Assembly (NCBI GenBank): GCA_902805475.1
Contig: CADCSX010000002.1
Location: 3,100,001-3,164,000 of the forward strand
DNA from: Entonaema liquescens
Lineage: Eukaryota; Ascomycota; Sordariomycetes; Xylariales; Xylariaceae
Direction: 5' to 3'
DNA length: 64,000 bases
This document shows, piece by piece, positions 1 to 12,013 of the stretch. Every line of letters starts with the position of its first letter. The stretch's first letter is position 1. Made by a program: the position numbers and the translations under genes. Below the pieces are notes generated by a model, which made no database searches, had not been told where the DNA came from, and was given only the letters and a program-made list of their open reading frames with translations.

Positions 1-1051
1 GGTATCTTTGGTGACTGCCCGTTATCAGGTAAAGCCTATTTTACGTCAGCATTATTTTAGTTTTCCCGCATTATACCTCTACCTAGTCGAAGTAGAAAGT
101 AATAACACTTTACCCACCTACCCGCCTATAGGTATAAGTAGAGGGTTATTGATACCTAATCGGCTACTTCAGTACATACGACATTGGCTATCTGATCTGC
201 TTGCTAATAGATAGATATTCTGAGGATATATGGGCAATCATTGGTATTGTTACAAAGAGAGGGATAAGGCATGGAAAGTTGTTTGTCTTGTTCCGCCTTT
301 TTTTACTTGTTGGATTAGGTATCATGCGAAAAGGAGTAACACGAGATGGAGCAGACTGATCCTCCTGCGTAACAATAGATTCTCGGATGATGCACTTTAC
401 CCATACTCATATTGTTCGTAGTATGGTAACCATTGTTACAATATCCATTTAGTGTCTTTTGTCCGGACTTTCTAACACTTAAGCGAAGAACGAGAGCATT
501 TTCGATTGGTCGCATTTATCAACGGCACTTTGTGTAAACTTGGTGGTGACACAAATAGTTGGGGACACTTTGTGTTGTGTAGCATTAAGAGGTACCTAGG
601 TAAGTAAATAGGTGGGTGGCTGTTTGGAACTTTTAATAAAGTTGCACCAGCAGGTTACATGACGGCTCCTGTCCTCAATTCACACCGTCTACCGCCCCCA
701 ATCCTTGTGTGCTACACATGCCTTGTCACATACCAGGCTGTATAGTAGTTTTATGTAGAGCGGAAGTACTTTTGCTTTGACCATCTTTACCTATTGACAT
801 GTCCCATCTGCGCCCCATCACACATGGTGCCATATTCTGCGTGTGTCAACGTAAATGTGATTGTCTATAGCCACCCAAGTAATATTATGCTTAAAAATGA
901 TACTCTTATTGATAAATACATTCGGCAAAAGCGTGAATCTCGCATCTTTGTCATCTAAGGCGGCTCAACAGCTTCAGCGGTATTGCTAACTCCGTAACAA
1001 GTTCATAGAACTAAGACAATAAAACTTCTAGTCAAGCTGTGTACAAGAGTC
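1..1051. other. Intergenic, AT-rich, no gene seen
   Basis: No open frame here has a recognisable domain or a plausible start. A palindromic GGTACCTAGGTAAG motif lies at 591-604, one of many such motifs in the window. Around 520-580 there are two CACTTTGTGT copies and an inverted ACACAAA, too degenerate to call an element. Confidence 0.5.
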
Positions 1052-1686
1052 TTATACCAAGATAAGAGCAAGACCCCAAAATAAAATGACATAGCCTAAA
1101 GCAACGGGAGAGTGGCTACCACTCCATGCTGCATTTTTAGGCTTCTGGTCGCAGTCATTAGACGTAGCGGCACTGTTACCGAAGCATTTAAGGACTCCGT
1201 TGTCGTTTACTATGAGATCATCTATGGGGAAGTCAGTAATTTGAACCCGATTATTCATGAAAACCGAACTAGGTACTTACTTGTGTCTACCGAACTTTTA
1301 TCAGCGCCCCCTTTGGGACGAGCCCGGCATTCGCATTCTAGGACCGTGCCATTCATACTGCATGATCGGCACCTAGAAAGGTTGCCTCTAAAGAGTTCAG
1401 TTAGCTTTATCCTACCCGTGGCTAAATAAGGGGGGAAAAATCAAGGAAACCTGATAATCCCTTACTTATCTTGAGGCTTCAGTTTGCCATTATCGGTTCC
1501 GTAACATTGCCATAGGTCAAGGGTTGAGCATTGAGCTTTGTTCCCAACTTTGCAAGACGCCCTTAGCCCAAAGTGTGGATCGTCTATAGCGACAAGTGCT
1601 ATGTTTTGGCAATCTTTCGCATACCCACCACTTGCAGCGGCGTGGTATGAAAAAACACCGGCGAGAATGAAGCAGGAGGCCTTCAT
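1052..1686 (-). CDS. Secreted cyanovirin-N homology (CVNH) lectin-like protein with hydrophobic C-tail
   Basis: Three-exon gene: exons 1686-1466, 1387-1281 and 1221-1052, introns 1465-1388 (GTAAGG..TTTAG) and 1280-1222 (GTAAGT..CATAG, branch ACTGAC). All junctions keep phase, giving about 165 aa. Residues 1-23 are a signal peptide ending ..SGGYA. Two CVNH repeats follow: the first has KDCQNIALV, LRASC and LDLWQC..DNGKLK; the second has CRSCSMNGTVLECEC, SSVDTNDLIV and DNGVLKC. The paired Cys and the LDL/DNG patterns are the family signature. CVNH domains bind mannose-type glycans; a fungal physiological role is not settled. Unusually the C terminus is a hydrophobic stretch (VALGYVILFWGLALILV) after a small-residue SGS, like a GPI-attachment signal or tail anchor. 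No neighbour lies within about 3.5 kb downstream in plus coordinates. On the minus strand a TATTTATA box lies about 135 bp upstream of the ATG (near 1816-1830). Fold call is confident; surface anchoring is inference. Confidence 0.85.
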
Positions 1687-4600
1687 GCTGATGATTAGGT
1701 CTGGTTGAGTTGAGGCTTTGTTAGCAAATGGATTGAAGAGAAGAAAAGGGAGGTAGTGTTGATGGTTGCGGATTGAAAGAATAGACAGGAATGGAAAAAT
1801 CTCAGTAGAAACTGAGAGATATATAAATAGTCTTTTTTAGATAATTAAAGTTGCGATCTTAACTGGATTCTTTTGCTCGGGGTACTATAGGAAATGGGAC
1901 TGAAAGAGTGAGTAGTGGATGCAAGATAGATCTTCACTACCTAACATGATTAAATAGTGTCGAGTCATGCTCCATTGTTCCGATACCCGGGAATTTGTAT
2001 ACAGTAACTAAAGAACCACAAGAATCATACTATCGTGAGAAACATGTTCTTGCAACCTATATTACCTAGCTACAAACACTTGAGGGCCAGTTAAGCAGAA
2101 ATAGACTACTTTAAGAGTATATGTGACTATGCTTTTGTACATAGAGTAGGCTTATAGTGAATTTGTTTTATCTATGTGATTTTTCCATAGATACACAGAG
2201 TATGATAATATTACCTAATATGTGGATTTTACATGAAGCAAAATATTTTGCAACCAACAAAGGGCGTTGTTGACTCTGGCAAGAGTATTAGATTGTTTAT
2301 AAGATCAACTTGGTATAAAATTCAGCGTCAGAAGCAATAAGTATAATACAACCAATTAAACAACAATACCAAAACCGCAACAGGAGAATACATGATTTGT
2401 CAGTACGCCCACCCACAGCTGTCAGCACAAAGGTCCCGGCACTAGCTTTACTCTCTGAAAATAATACTTCGGAAATATAACCAAAATTGTCGACATGATA
2501 GGCTCTAGGAACCGGTATTAGCTTAAGGCATTTTGCCTTGACATATGGTCCATAGTTAGCATTATCCTAGGTAGTGTGGCTGCTATTTTACTTGTTGGAT
2601 TGCTCATTGTGGTCGGTAGACAACAGGGTTTTGGATCAAATCGAAGTCAAGGTAAAGAGGTACTGGGCTCATCCTACATGAGCACCTTTGTTCAGTATTT
2701 AGGTACTTACCTAAGTACTTAAGATATGACATATAAAAAATAGCGAGATGTGATTTTAGGCATGCTAATTTAAACACGCCACTACCAGTACGCATTAAAA
2801 AAGGAGTTGAGCACCCGAAGTAGGTAAATATATAGAGTATAGTAATTTATTAAGTTTTATTCCACGTGGCGACCCCTTTAATATTTAGTCCTTGAAAGTT
2901 GTTCTGGTACTCAAATTCTCGGCGGGCATATTGTTTTCAATTACCCAAAATATGATATGGTTGCTTGTTGAATTTTCCACTTTAATCTAATATCTTTCCT
3001 GTTACCTCTATTCCCTGGGTTCGGCTCCTCGTCATCAGATACTCGTTTTAGAACTACGAAGGGAAATACGTGACACTTTTTTTTACATTTTCCGTACCTA
3101 ACTTTAAAACAGCATTAAGGGACAGTAGTTATTCATTAAAGTTTACTGCATATCTAGGCCATGTAACTGCACCTAGGCTAAGTACTAAACTTCCTTGATT
3201 TAAATGCTAAGTGCTTATTGACTTAGGTACTTAGATGTACTCAAGGACCCTCGTGTTACATTTCAACATCCACAATCCGCCGAGCTTTATTTCGGTTATT
3301 ACAGCAACCCACAAGACTTAGCAGCCTGTCAGAAGTGAGCCCGTCAGTGAAGTCATACGTAGAGTGACTACTGGAAGCAGCAGCGTAGCTACTGTCTATT
3401 AGGTAGTAGGCAATAGAGATATATTAACGCTTAACGTTTCTAACTAGCAGCGAGGGCGCTGCGCGCCCTTTATATACCTATCATATATCACCTAGATCTA
3501 AGCCTAATCCCGCCTAGCTCCCTTTTACCCCTGACACAGCCTCACAACCTTTACGTAATTCAATATAACTATTCAACATCATGTTTCGTATCTCTTAGAT
3601 GTGCATTATCAAACCGGAGAATCTAAAGCCACCTCCTTAATCATAAGGCGGCCCAGCGGGTTTGGTGTTTGTTTATTCAGTAGTTACGTGTCAATCTTAG
3701 AGGAACGTTGACCATATTTCTTAACAGACTTCTATAGCCTTCTAATCATTTCCAAGTAGCCCTTCTAAATAGGGACGACAAAGAACTTAAGGAGGGTGTG
3801 TGATACTTAGGCTTTGCGAGATGCGGAATGAAACGGTGAAAATTACGGAAATATTCAACCAATAGATATAGATTAAATTCGACTGTTCGGGGTCTAGTAA
3901 TTAAGTATTGTGGAATCATAGGTGGAGATAATATTGGATTTTGTAAGTGTTGTTTAAAAAACCCCTATGCTTATGTAACACACTCTACTACTTACCTACC
4001 TACTTGGTTACCTAAGGTACTTAAGGTACCCGATGTTGTTATTGCGGCGGCCATTCATCTTTCTTTCGTTTACTTACCTGCCCGCGCCCCGGAGGGCGCT
4101 GTGCGATTGGGGTTGTGTCGCAGCAGCAGAGACGCCGCGTCGGTTTGTGAGGAAGTAGCCCAATAACTACCTAGGTACCTAGGTAGGGAAGCTAACAGCT
4201 CGTAGCACGCACCATAGGTATCCATCAGCCATCCTTAATATGCGGTATAGGCCACCGGCATGTATATATATATTTATCAGGTAGGCTTTCCCTGATCGCT
4301 ACGGTTACTTGTTGCTATACTGGCATTCATGTAGGGGCTGAAAAACTATTTACCTATTATGTTGCATGCCGCGATCACCTAACAGTAGGGACGCTGCAGC
4401 GCACACCAAGATCGCTCACCAATAGGAGTTTCCCTGCTTCCAAGTCCAACATCTCACAGTCACATTATAAATCAATTTCGCATTAACTATCGAACTCTGA
4501 GTTGATTCACTACATGACACCCCTTAGTAGTAACTGTTTTTAGAAACCCGTCGAGAAGCCGTTGATTACATTTCAGCCTCCTTCGAGGTACAGTGCGTAC

Positions 4601-5240
4601 TCGTAGTGAGATATAAGGTATATATAAACTATTGAGGTAACTTGATTAGGTACTAACTGGGCTTCTCAATGAACAAACGGGAAAGCTTGACTTATGTACG
4701 AATTCTTGCAGGAAAAGCGTGGTAATATACCGGCCAGCAGTTATTTAACCGCTCGTTTCAACAATCCCAACATTTCTTATTATACCAACATTCTTTTAGT
4801 CAGTTGTTCACGCGGATAATTCGAGTTGTTCGCCGCAAGCCATAATACACGGCTGTTGTAAATCGCGCCAAACGATTCGGGGGTGATGTAGATATATATA
4901 TATATTGTCATGTAAGACAAATGCATGACTTACTACAGCATAGCCTGATTAATATATGCACGTTAGGTAGTGATGAAAAAGACCAATATGCATTTGAGAT
5001 AATGTAATTATAATGTATCGTAAGTCCTTACCCGATCTCCCCTTTACCTAGTATTTCCCCACCTCCATATCCGCTAGGTATAAAGTGCTTACGTAGGTAC
5101 AGTTCTAAACCGCCGTCTAGGCGCTCCCTATCTTAGGTGTCTATATTATATTAAGGACTTCCTCATCCTAAAGCCTTCGCAAATATACCTATCATCATCT
5201 GCTTCTCAACCCCTTCTCTGCTTCACACCTATAAGCCAAC
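1687..5240. other. Long gene-poor, AT-rich intergenic region
   Basis: About 3.5 kb without a convincing coding region. It holds TA-rich runs (4261-4272, 4892-4905), several TACCTAGGTA-type palindromes (for example 4168-4187) and two GC-rich hairpins sharing the core GGGCGCTG: 3453-3469 (7-bp stem, 3-nt loop) and 4084-4099 (6-bp stem, 4-nt loop). A 7-bp inverted repeat TCTCAGT/ACTGAGA near 1800-1817 lies upstream of the CVNH gene. No transposase-like protein was seen in any frame. Confidence 0.45.
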
Positions 5241-6448
5241 ATGTTACCGCCACCATCTAAGGAGAAAATAGCTTCCATGCTAGCTCACAAGGACCAAAGC
5301 CTTGTGCCAAATATCATTGTCTGCATCTCAATCTGCGGTGTTGCATCTATTGCATTTGTTATTCTACGTTTCTACTCCCAGTACCTTGTATTGCGCAAGT
5401 TCCGTTTAACACAAAGCGATGTTTTATTATTGCTGGGTTTCTTGATCTACATTATGTTCAGTATTGGCCTAGGGATGGTATTCTACCTTAACTCCTTTAG
5501 GTAAATCGCTGCGACTAACTAGGAAGAAATAGGTGACACTATATGGAGGAGGTAGGCATATTATTATGGCTTCTAATCCGCGCTTACTCGGCATTTGGAA
5601 AATTATCGATGAAGATTTATATGTTTCTTCTTTGCTGTTTATAAAACTCGGCATTCTTAAGTTGTATTGCATCATCTTCCCATCACGCAAATTTCGTACA
5701 TTTCTATGGACCTTCGCCTTGGTGCTCATTGCCTTCCATATAGCTTCCATTATTGTCAATAGCTTTGAGTGCACACGTATCGATTATTCTTGGAACCCAG
5801 ATATCCAAGCAGGACACTGCATAAATTACGGATTATATATCCTTCTTGCCGGGATTCTTAACATCATCAGCGATTTCATTATATTACTTTGTCCAATTCC
5901 GCAGTTCCTACGTTTGCATACTTCTGCGCAGAAGAAAAGACTTCTTATTTTTACTTTCGGCATGGGTGGAAGTGCTTGCATCGTCTCTATTGTTCGCCTG
6001 GCGTTCGCCTTGAGTTTCGACGCAACCGGTGACCCTAGCTGTAAGTTTTCTCTTCTCTTTTTTACACACAACGAAGTGAAAATATATCATACTAAATTCA
6101 GTTGTATTAGACGATAACATATCTATTAGCCTCCTCTCTCTTGTGGAACTCATGGCTGGTATTCTTGCCACATCAATACCGACATATCAACCATTATTCC
6201 GCCACATTATGGCAAAATATGGTCAACCGGCAATAGGTTCAAAGATTGGCAATTTTAACAAAGTCAACACCAATAGCGGCGACGGTATTCGCATAAGTTC
6301 GCAGGTCAGTGGTGACATCTCAGCCGGGCAACGTGGAAGCAACTTTCCGGGTATACGTGTAACATCCCATGTTGAGCTCGCTAGGTATACTAATACGGGG
6401 GGTAACTGGGTTAGAGTCCCGGATGAAGTCTGCCAAGGATGGAGTTAG
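5241..6448 (+). CDS. Rhodopsin-like (PTH11/SAT4-type) seven-TM membrane protein
   Basis: Three exons 5241-5477, 5533-6040 and 6111-6448; introns 5478-5532 (GTATTC..AATAG, branch GACTAAC) and 6041-6110 (GTAAGT..TTAG). The joined frame gives 360 aa. It follows the fungal rhodopsin domain: TM1 near 25-43, TM2 near 57-75, then VTLYGGGRHI, the family's GxGxH signature after TM2, an extracellular loop with CTRIDYSW and GHCINY, TM4-6, and the DPSY..ISLLSLVELMAGILATSIPTYQPLF segment that normally closes TM7. The tail after about residue 290 is hydrophilic and of low complexity. Members of this large family act as plasma-membrane sensors in some plant pathogens; the ligand cannot be inferred. Two other genes of the family occur here (46174-47545, 55272-56730) but differ in sequence and intron positions, so they are not recent duplicates. 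The start is the first ATG of the frame. Confidence 0.88.
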
Positions 6449-7519
6449 CGGAAGAGTCGAATAATGTGAAATCTTACAACGAATCTATCATTGAGGTTTT
6501 TCAAAATCCATTCCCTCTTTTTTCAAATTGAGAACAATGACAATAAGATATTGTTTGGATACGCTAGGTAGATAGGTAATGGATAACTAGGATTCGGTTG
6601 GAACATGTGCCTACTACCTTAACGTTCTTTTTATGACGAACACCCATGAGCATAGTGAAGATTTGAGTTTTAGTACCAGACACTGATGTTGTCACTGGAA
6701 TGAAAGCCACTCATTTCGAAGTATATTGGGTGATACAGTAGTCAGTTCTTGTAATAAGCAAGTTATACAATAACATAGGTACCTACCTAGGTACCTAGTC
6801 ATGAAATGTATATAAACTCATTGGACTCCTTAATAGGCATCTACCAACAAACCTAACCTACGTTTAGTATCGTTCAATATAATTTAATCCTACAAGACAT
6901 TCCGAGGAATCGGCTACCATTCATGGACTTGATATATTATCTGAAATGCCTTTCTTATAACGGATGTCATCCAGGTTTACTCGCCTCCATAGATAAGGAG
7001 AAAAATTAAAGCTAGGCTTTCATAAACAGTTAGCTTCCCAGTAGGTAGTACTTCCCTTAATCAGCTAGTTAATTAAACAATGTTTAACTACGCACCGTGT
7101 ATTATCCGTGTACTTATTTATTTTATATGGAAAAGCTTCTATGGTAAACAATCATATTCGGTGGGGTAATCTACGTGGAAAGGCTGGCAAAGTAATCTGT
7201 AAATAGCATCACTCTTTCTATAAGGGGTAGCTATGGACCTACGGCTATATGTAAACTCTTTGCTCTAAATGCTTCATTTAGAATCCCTACATTTCTTGGG
7301 TGGTAAGTAACACAACACTGGGTACCTTATCATCGAAAGAAATAAGTGAGTTACCTCAAAGACTTGTCAAGCGTTGATATACTTGGTCACCTAGTAAATA
7401 TTGAAAGTTGCCTAACGTACTAGATACAAAGATACCCACAACAAACTCGACATTTTACAGGGTGGCCTAATACTAGTTTCTGCTCCTGATATCCCTTACA
7501 ATTATATAGATGCTATTAT
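6449..7519. other. Intergenic between convergent genes
   Basis: No coding region seen between the 3' ends of the rhodopsin-like gene and the GMC oxidoreductase. A run of TACCTAGGTACC-type palindromes lies at 6775-6799. Confidence 0.45.
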
Positions 7520-9435
7520 TCACTTCATCCCATCGGCATCTTCTAGTATATTTGTAGCCGCCTTCTTCGATATTATGAATGTAGGAAGAGCTGGGAATGC
7601 TCCAGGCGGCCTAGGAAAGACTGAAGCGTCAACTACACGGAGGCGGTTCACTCCCTTGACGCGGAATCTTGAGTCCAAAACACTGCCAATTGCACATGTT
7701 CCGGTCGCATGATGTGAATAAGCTTGCAACTTAAGATACTCCTTAATGTCGTCGTCAGTGCAGTTCGCCCCACTTATACAAGGGTGGAGCTCCTCAAAAG
7801 GGGTTAACCCAGAGCTTTCTGGTAGTAAGCTCTTTATTCCCTGGCCAAACCTGACAGCCTCAATCATGGCCTGCAGGTCTTCATCGCTTTCCCCTTCGAA
7901 AAAATGAAAGTTAATTTCTGGCGGATCAAGGGGATCACCAGAGCGAAGAATAACCGTCCCCTTATTTGAACTGCGGGGATCCATATGGACGAATGGGACA
8001 GTAAACGCTTTAGGACCACGATTCGAAGGGTATCCAGGCCAGAATCCTTCAAATGCGGAGTTTATAGGCCTGGTTGGTAATAATTATTAGCGATCGAGAA
8101 TTGATGTTGTGTGGAGTGAGTAACTATGGGTTGAGCTTACCATAAGAATATATCATGGTTTTGTTTTGAAGCTGCTGTTTTCAGCTGCACGGCGTAATGT
8201 TTACCGAACCCCTTAAATGGCTTTGATGCGAGAGACAATACGCCGCCTTCATAATTATCCCCGAGATTCTCGCCAACACCCGGCACGTCTGCTATCACAG
8301 TAATATTGTGCTTCTTAAGTTCTTCTGCTGGCCCGACGCCGCTGAGTTTCAAGATCTGAGGAGTATTAAAGGCCCCTGCGGATATGATCAACTCTTTACC
8401 AACCCAGGCAAAACTAGAAGTAGTGTTTTGGGCCGGGTCATACCGAGGATCAGCTTTATACGCGCTGGTACCGACGACGTAATCCACTGACATAACGGAG
8501 GGAGGTTCCCATTCCCGTAGCTGATCCCATGATATCTTTGTTAGGAATGAGTTGAGCTGGACTGTTAACGGAAGATCCGGGTTCTCCTCCAGTGCCCTCT
8601 TTATATAGTTCGCTGGACTAAACCGCCGGCCATTAGAATCTGTATGAGTAGCCATGGCGAAAATGCCTGTCATCTGGTCGCGGTTTGACTCAACTCCATT
8701 GATATCTCTATTTAGTAGCTCTTTCAACTCAGCGTCTGATACTACGGAGCCAGTATTATTCGCTATCGAGCCGGATAATTCCGCGATAGCTTTCAGAACC
8801 GCAGCACCGTCGGTGGCATTACTCAACCAAGAGCCGTTGTCCTGGTTAGTTTCTAGCCATCCTGAAAACCCGTGGCCAACCGAGCCCTTCGGTAAATAGT
8901 GACAGTTTTCAATTTCTTCATAAATCTTCCTCATATTAGAAGCATTCCACGATTCGTCCCCCGTAATGTTGGCAATGTAATTCCAATTGTCATCACTCGG
9001 CATATGAAGAACGGCGGCGTTATGCAGCGCACATCCACCCAAAGTTGCTGATCTTGGGTACCAGATTCCAAGGTGCTCTGAGCCCTCGGGAGGGTCTAAT
9101 CCAACATAGAAAGAGCCATTAGTGGTGCGCCAAGTCGTATGCTCATACTTTAGCTCCCTCTCGGGGTCATCCGAGTGTTTGACGAAGAAATCCCACCTTG
9201 ACCTTGGATCATTGCTTGCTTGGGTAGCTTTATCGAGATCTTGATACAGTGGGTCTTCAGAGAGGTCTGATCCAGCTTCTAAAAGGAGTACTGAATGACC
9301 GGACTTCGCCAACTCGACAGCAAGAGGCCCACCACCAGGTCCTGAGCCTACTACAACATAGTCGTACTCATTTTGGCCTATGACGTATTTCACCCCTGCG
9401 ACAAGGGCCACGAGCAGGCTTGGAAAGAGTCTCAT
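7520..9435 (-). CDS. Secreted GMC-family FAD oxidoreductase
   Basis: Two exons, 9435-8141 and 8069-7520, with an intron 8140-8070 (GTAAGC..ACCAG) that keeps phase and joins ..HDIFLW to PINSAFEGFWPGY. Product about 614 aa, typical for glucose-methanol-choline oxidoreductases. Residues 1-20 are a signal peptide (MRLFPSLLVALVAGVKYVIG). The Rossmann FAD motif GSGPGGG sits at about 31-37 with LLLEAG at the strand-2 end; the second GMC signature is GGCALHNAAVLHMPS. C-terminal active-site His lies in SHHATGTCAIG. The position of the second catalytic residue (usually His or Asn) falls in PGAFPALPTF, where neither is present; this also occurs in fungal secreted GMC subgroups as I recall, so it need not mean loss of function. 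Substrate unknown; alcohols, aryl alcohols or sugars are the family range. About 1.2 kb separates its start from the divergent MDR gene, so promoter sharing is possible. Confidence 0.9.
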
Positions 9436-10634
9436 CTTTAGTTCGACACAGCTCGCTCGTAGGTACTATCGTTCTCCACGATACTAAGCCACTATCAATA
9501 CGGGAAGGAAAATACCATTACTTATATACCCTTTCCAAAATAATATCAATTATCTTATCTTTCTCATTCATCACGATCATCATTTCATAACATGAACAGG
9601 CCAATAGGACTGTTCAAAGATAGTTATTGCCACATTGTCTCCAATATGAAGCCCCACCCCATCTGAGATACATTAACATTCTGTAGAAACGAACGGTAGT
9701 TGTTTTCTGTGAGTTTTGGTTGCTCGGGTCATATTTAGCCTTTAGAGTGGCGGATTCAGCCGAGCGAAGCGTAACACGACACTACAAGGGGGCCTAGTGT
9801 TTGTCGAGTTTACTTCAGCGACAATGTGTGTTAAATAATTCAACTCGGTTGGAATAAACGTATGTACTCGACTGTTGACAAGCTAAATTAAGTTAATTTT
9901 CTTCTGCAAACCGCCTGGAAGTATCCACGAGCTGGCTTATAAGCCCTCATAGAACTCAGCGACATACCTAGCATTTCCCACCGAAACTCCCCACTAAACT
10001 ACTATATTACTCTACAAACATTTGTCCACATAAAATAAACTTCAGACTCACATATCACCTAGTTGAGCGAAAATATTTTGGTCCTAGATCGTGCAAAATA
10101 AATTCACCTGGATCGAGACAGCTCCAGCCTAAGTCGAGTTTCTAATCGGTCGGTTAGATCCGCTGAGTAAGACGAGTTCTAATACTCCCAAAAGGTTTTA
10201 TATATCTATGGGCATTGAAAAGGGTTTAATACTGGTAGTTAAATCTCAGAGGAAATGTGATATCGGGGCTGTCGTCTTACAGATATCTTATCCCTTGCCG
10301 TATAGGGGCTCGCGCGCCGAGCCGAGTGCTTCATTGACTCTCAGCCTCTAAGATATTCAGAAAAGGTATGGTAGTAACATTGATAATTCGAGTCGGATTT
10401 CGGTGCCCGTCCGTGACGCCATGATTGGTATTTCGCACATGCGCATTGCTGGCGCATGATAAACTCCCAACCCGAGTCCGGCACTCGGCATCCGAGCCCC
10501 GGACACTAATGGTATACTTTCTTATACCTATATTAAAGCCTTTCAACCCAAGTTCCAATCTGTTTGGTGGATAGTTGATCATCTAGGACTTACGGAACAT
10601 TGAAAAGTCAATCAAATTGCCTCTATTATCAGAT
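9436..10634. promoter_or_regulatory. Divergent intergenic region between GMC and MDR genes
   Basis: About 1.2 kb separates two outward-facing genes and should contain both promoters. A TATATACCC stretch at 9522-9530 lies about 90 bp upstream of the GMC ATG. No specific operator was identified. The ORF-like stretch on the minus strand at 10331-10582 has no recognisable domain and was not called. Confidence 0.4.
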
Positions 10635-12013
10635 ATGGCGCCCTCGACTATGAAGCAATGGTTTATCAGGGGAGTGCAGAAGGGATTTGACGGCCTAGAA
10701 TTCATCGAAGTACCTATTCCAAAAGTCGGAGAAAACGAGGTCCTCGTGAAACTTCACGCTGCATCTCTAAACTATCGGGATGTAGCTATAGCGAAGAACG
10801 AATACCCTAGCCCCCTACAGTTCCCATTCTGCCCTGGATCAGACGGCGCCGGCGAAGTTATAGAGGTCAAACCCCTTCCCTGCCTACATATTTAAGTTAA
10901 CCATAAGCAGGTAGGACCTAAGGTCACGAAATTTGAAATAGGCGACAGGGTTGTCACTTTATTCCACCAAGGCCATCTATACGGGGATGTGGATAGTTCC
11001 ATAATTCCAACATCACTTGGCGGGTTTTTGGATGGCACATTCCGCGAATATGGTGTTTTTGATCAGCATAGTCTAGTTCGAACGCCGCGCAACCTCAGCT
11101 TCATTGAATCAAGGCTAGTAATACCAATCATACCTATTTCCATTTTTTTCCTTATCAACTAACCTTTTCTACCTAGCACTCTTTGTTAGTTATTTTGACC
11201 TTAACCCCCTTTACCCTAACTAATCTCCAAAAGCATGCGCCGCGTTGACTGCATGGAGCGCACTATATGGACTAAAGCCGCTGAAGCTAGGCGATTCTGT
11301 TCTTGTTCAGGGCACTGGCGGAGTGAGTATCTTTGCACTTCAAGTATGTATCCGGTGACATTCTGAAAAATACCGCTCCTTACATGTCTTCAGTTTGCAA
11401 GGGCTGCCGGAGCCACCGTCATCGCAACCACATCCACCAAGGAGAAAGAAGAAGCCCTTAAAAAACTTGATGCTAATCTTACGATCAACTATAAAGAAGA
11501 CACCAATTGGGGGGAGACAGCCAAGAGCCTTACAGCTGACGGGGCCGGTGTTGACTACGTTATCGATGTGGCAGGTAGCGAATCCTTCCATCATAGTCTT
11601 AATGCTGTTAGGTAGGTCAACATCAGAGAACCCTAAACAGTCACCTCCATAGCTAATCGAAGCTACAAAGGCTCGGCGGTATTGTTAACTTGATCGGCTT
11701 TCTTAGCGGCAAGAAGCCTCAACCATCAATGGAGCTCTTGTCCCACGGTTGTACAACACATGCAGTCCATGTGGGCTCAAGACAACAAATGGAGGATATG
11801 ATAAAGGCTATAGAGGCAGCTGACATTCATCCTGTGATTGATCCTGAAGTCTTTAGCCTTGAAAATGTCAGAGGCGCATATGACTATGTGGTACGTGAAT
11901 AGTTCTTCGGGAAACCTTGGTTCCATTATTGAACATTGAGTAATACTGACCTTATTCATTAACAGTGGAACCACAAGCAATTCGGCAAAGTGGTAATCAA
12001 GATATCTGATTAG
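10635..12013 (+). CDS. MDR-superfamily (zinc-type alcohol dehydrogenase-like / quinone oxidoreductase) protein
   Basis: Seven exons: 10635-10865, 10911-11113, 11177-11184, 11234-11343, 11394-11611, 11671-11890 and 11966-12013, all phase-compatible, giving 345 aa, normal for medium-chain dehydrogenases. N-terminal GroES-like domain: VLVKLHAASLNYRDVAIA, GSDGAGEVIEV, FEIGDRVVTLF. Rossmann domain: DSVLVQGTGGVSIFALQFARAAGATVIATT, then INYKEDTNW and VDYVIDVAG. C terminus: WNHKQFGKVVIKI, as in family members that lack structural zinc. Exon 3 is only 8 nt (CACTCTTT) and is needed to read ..FIES-STL-SCAALTAW..; the preceding intron starts with GC rather than GT (AG|GCTAGT). Intron 1 (10866-10910, 45 bp) has a weak GTCAAA donor. 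The start is the ATG of MAPSTMK; the open frame extends upstream only through a TTG. Cytosolic NAD(P)H-dependent reduction or oxidation is likely; substrate unknown. Confidence 0.85.

Noticed and set aside
1112..1429. 105-codon plus-strand open stretch over the CVNH gene
   Set aside because: It is antisense to the three-exon CVNH gene, whose splice sites and domain pattern are consistent.
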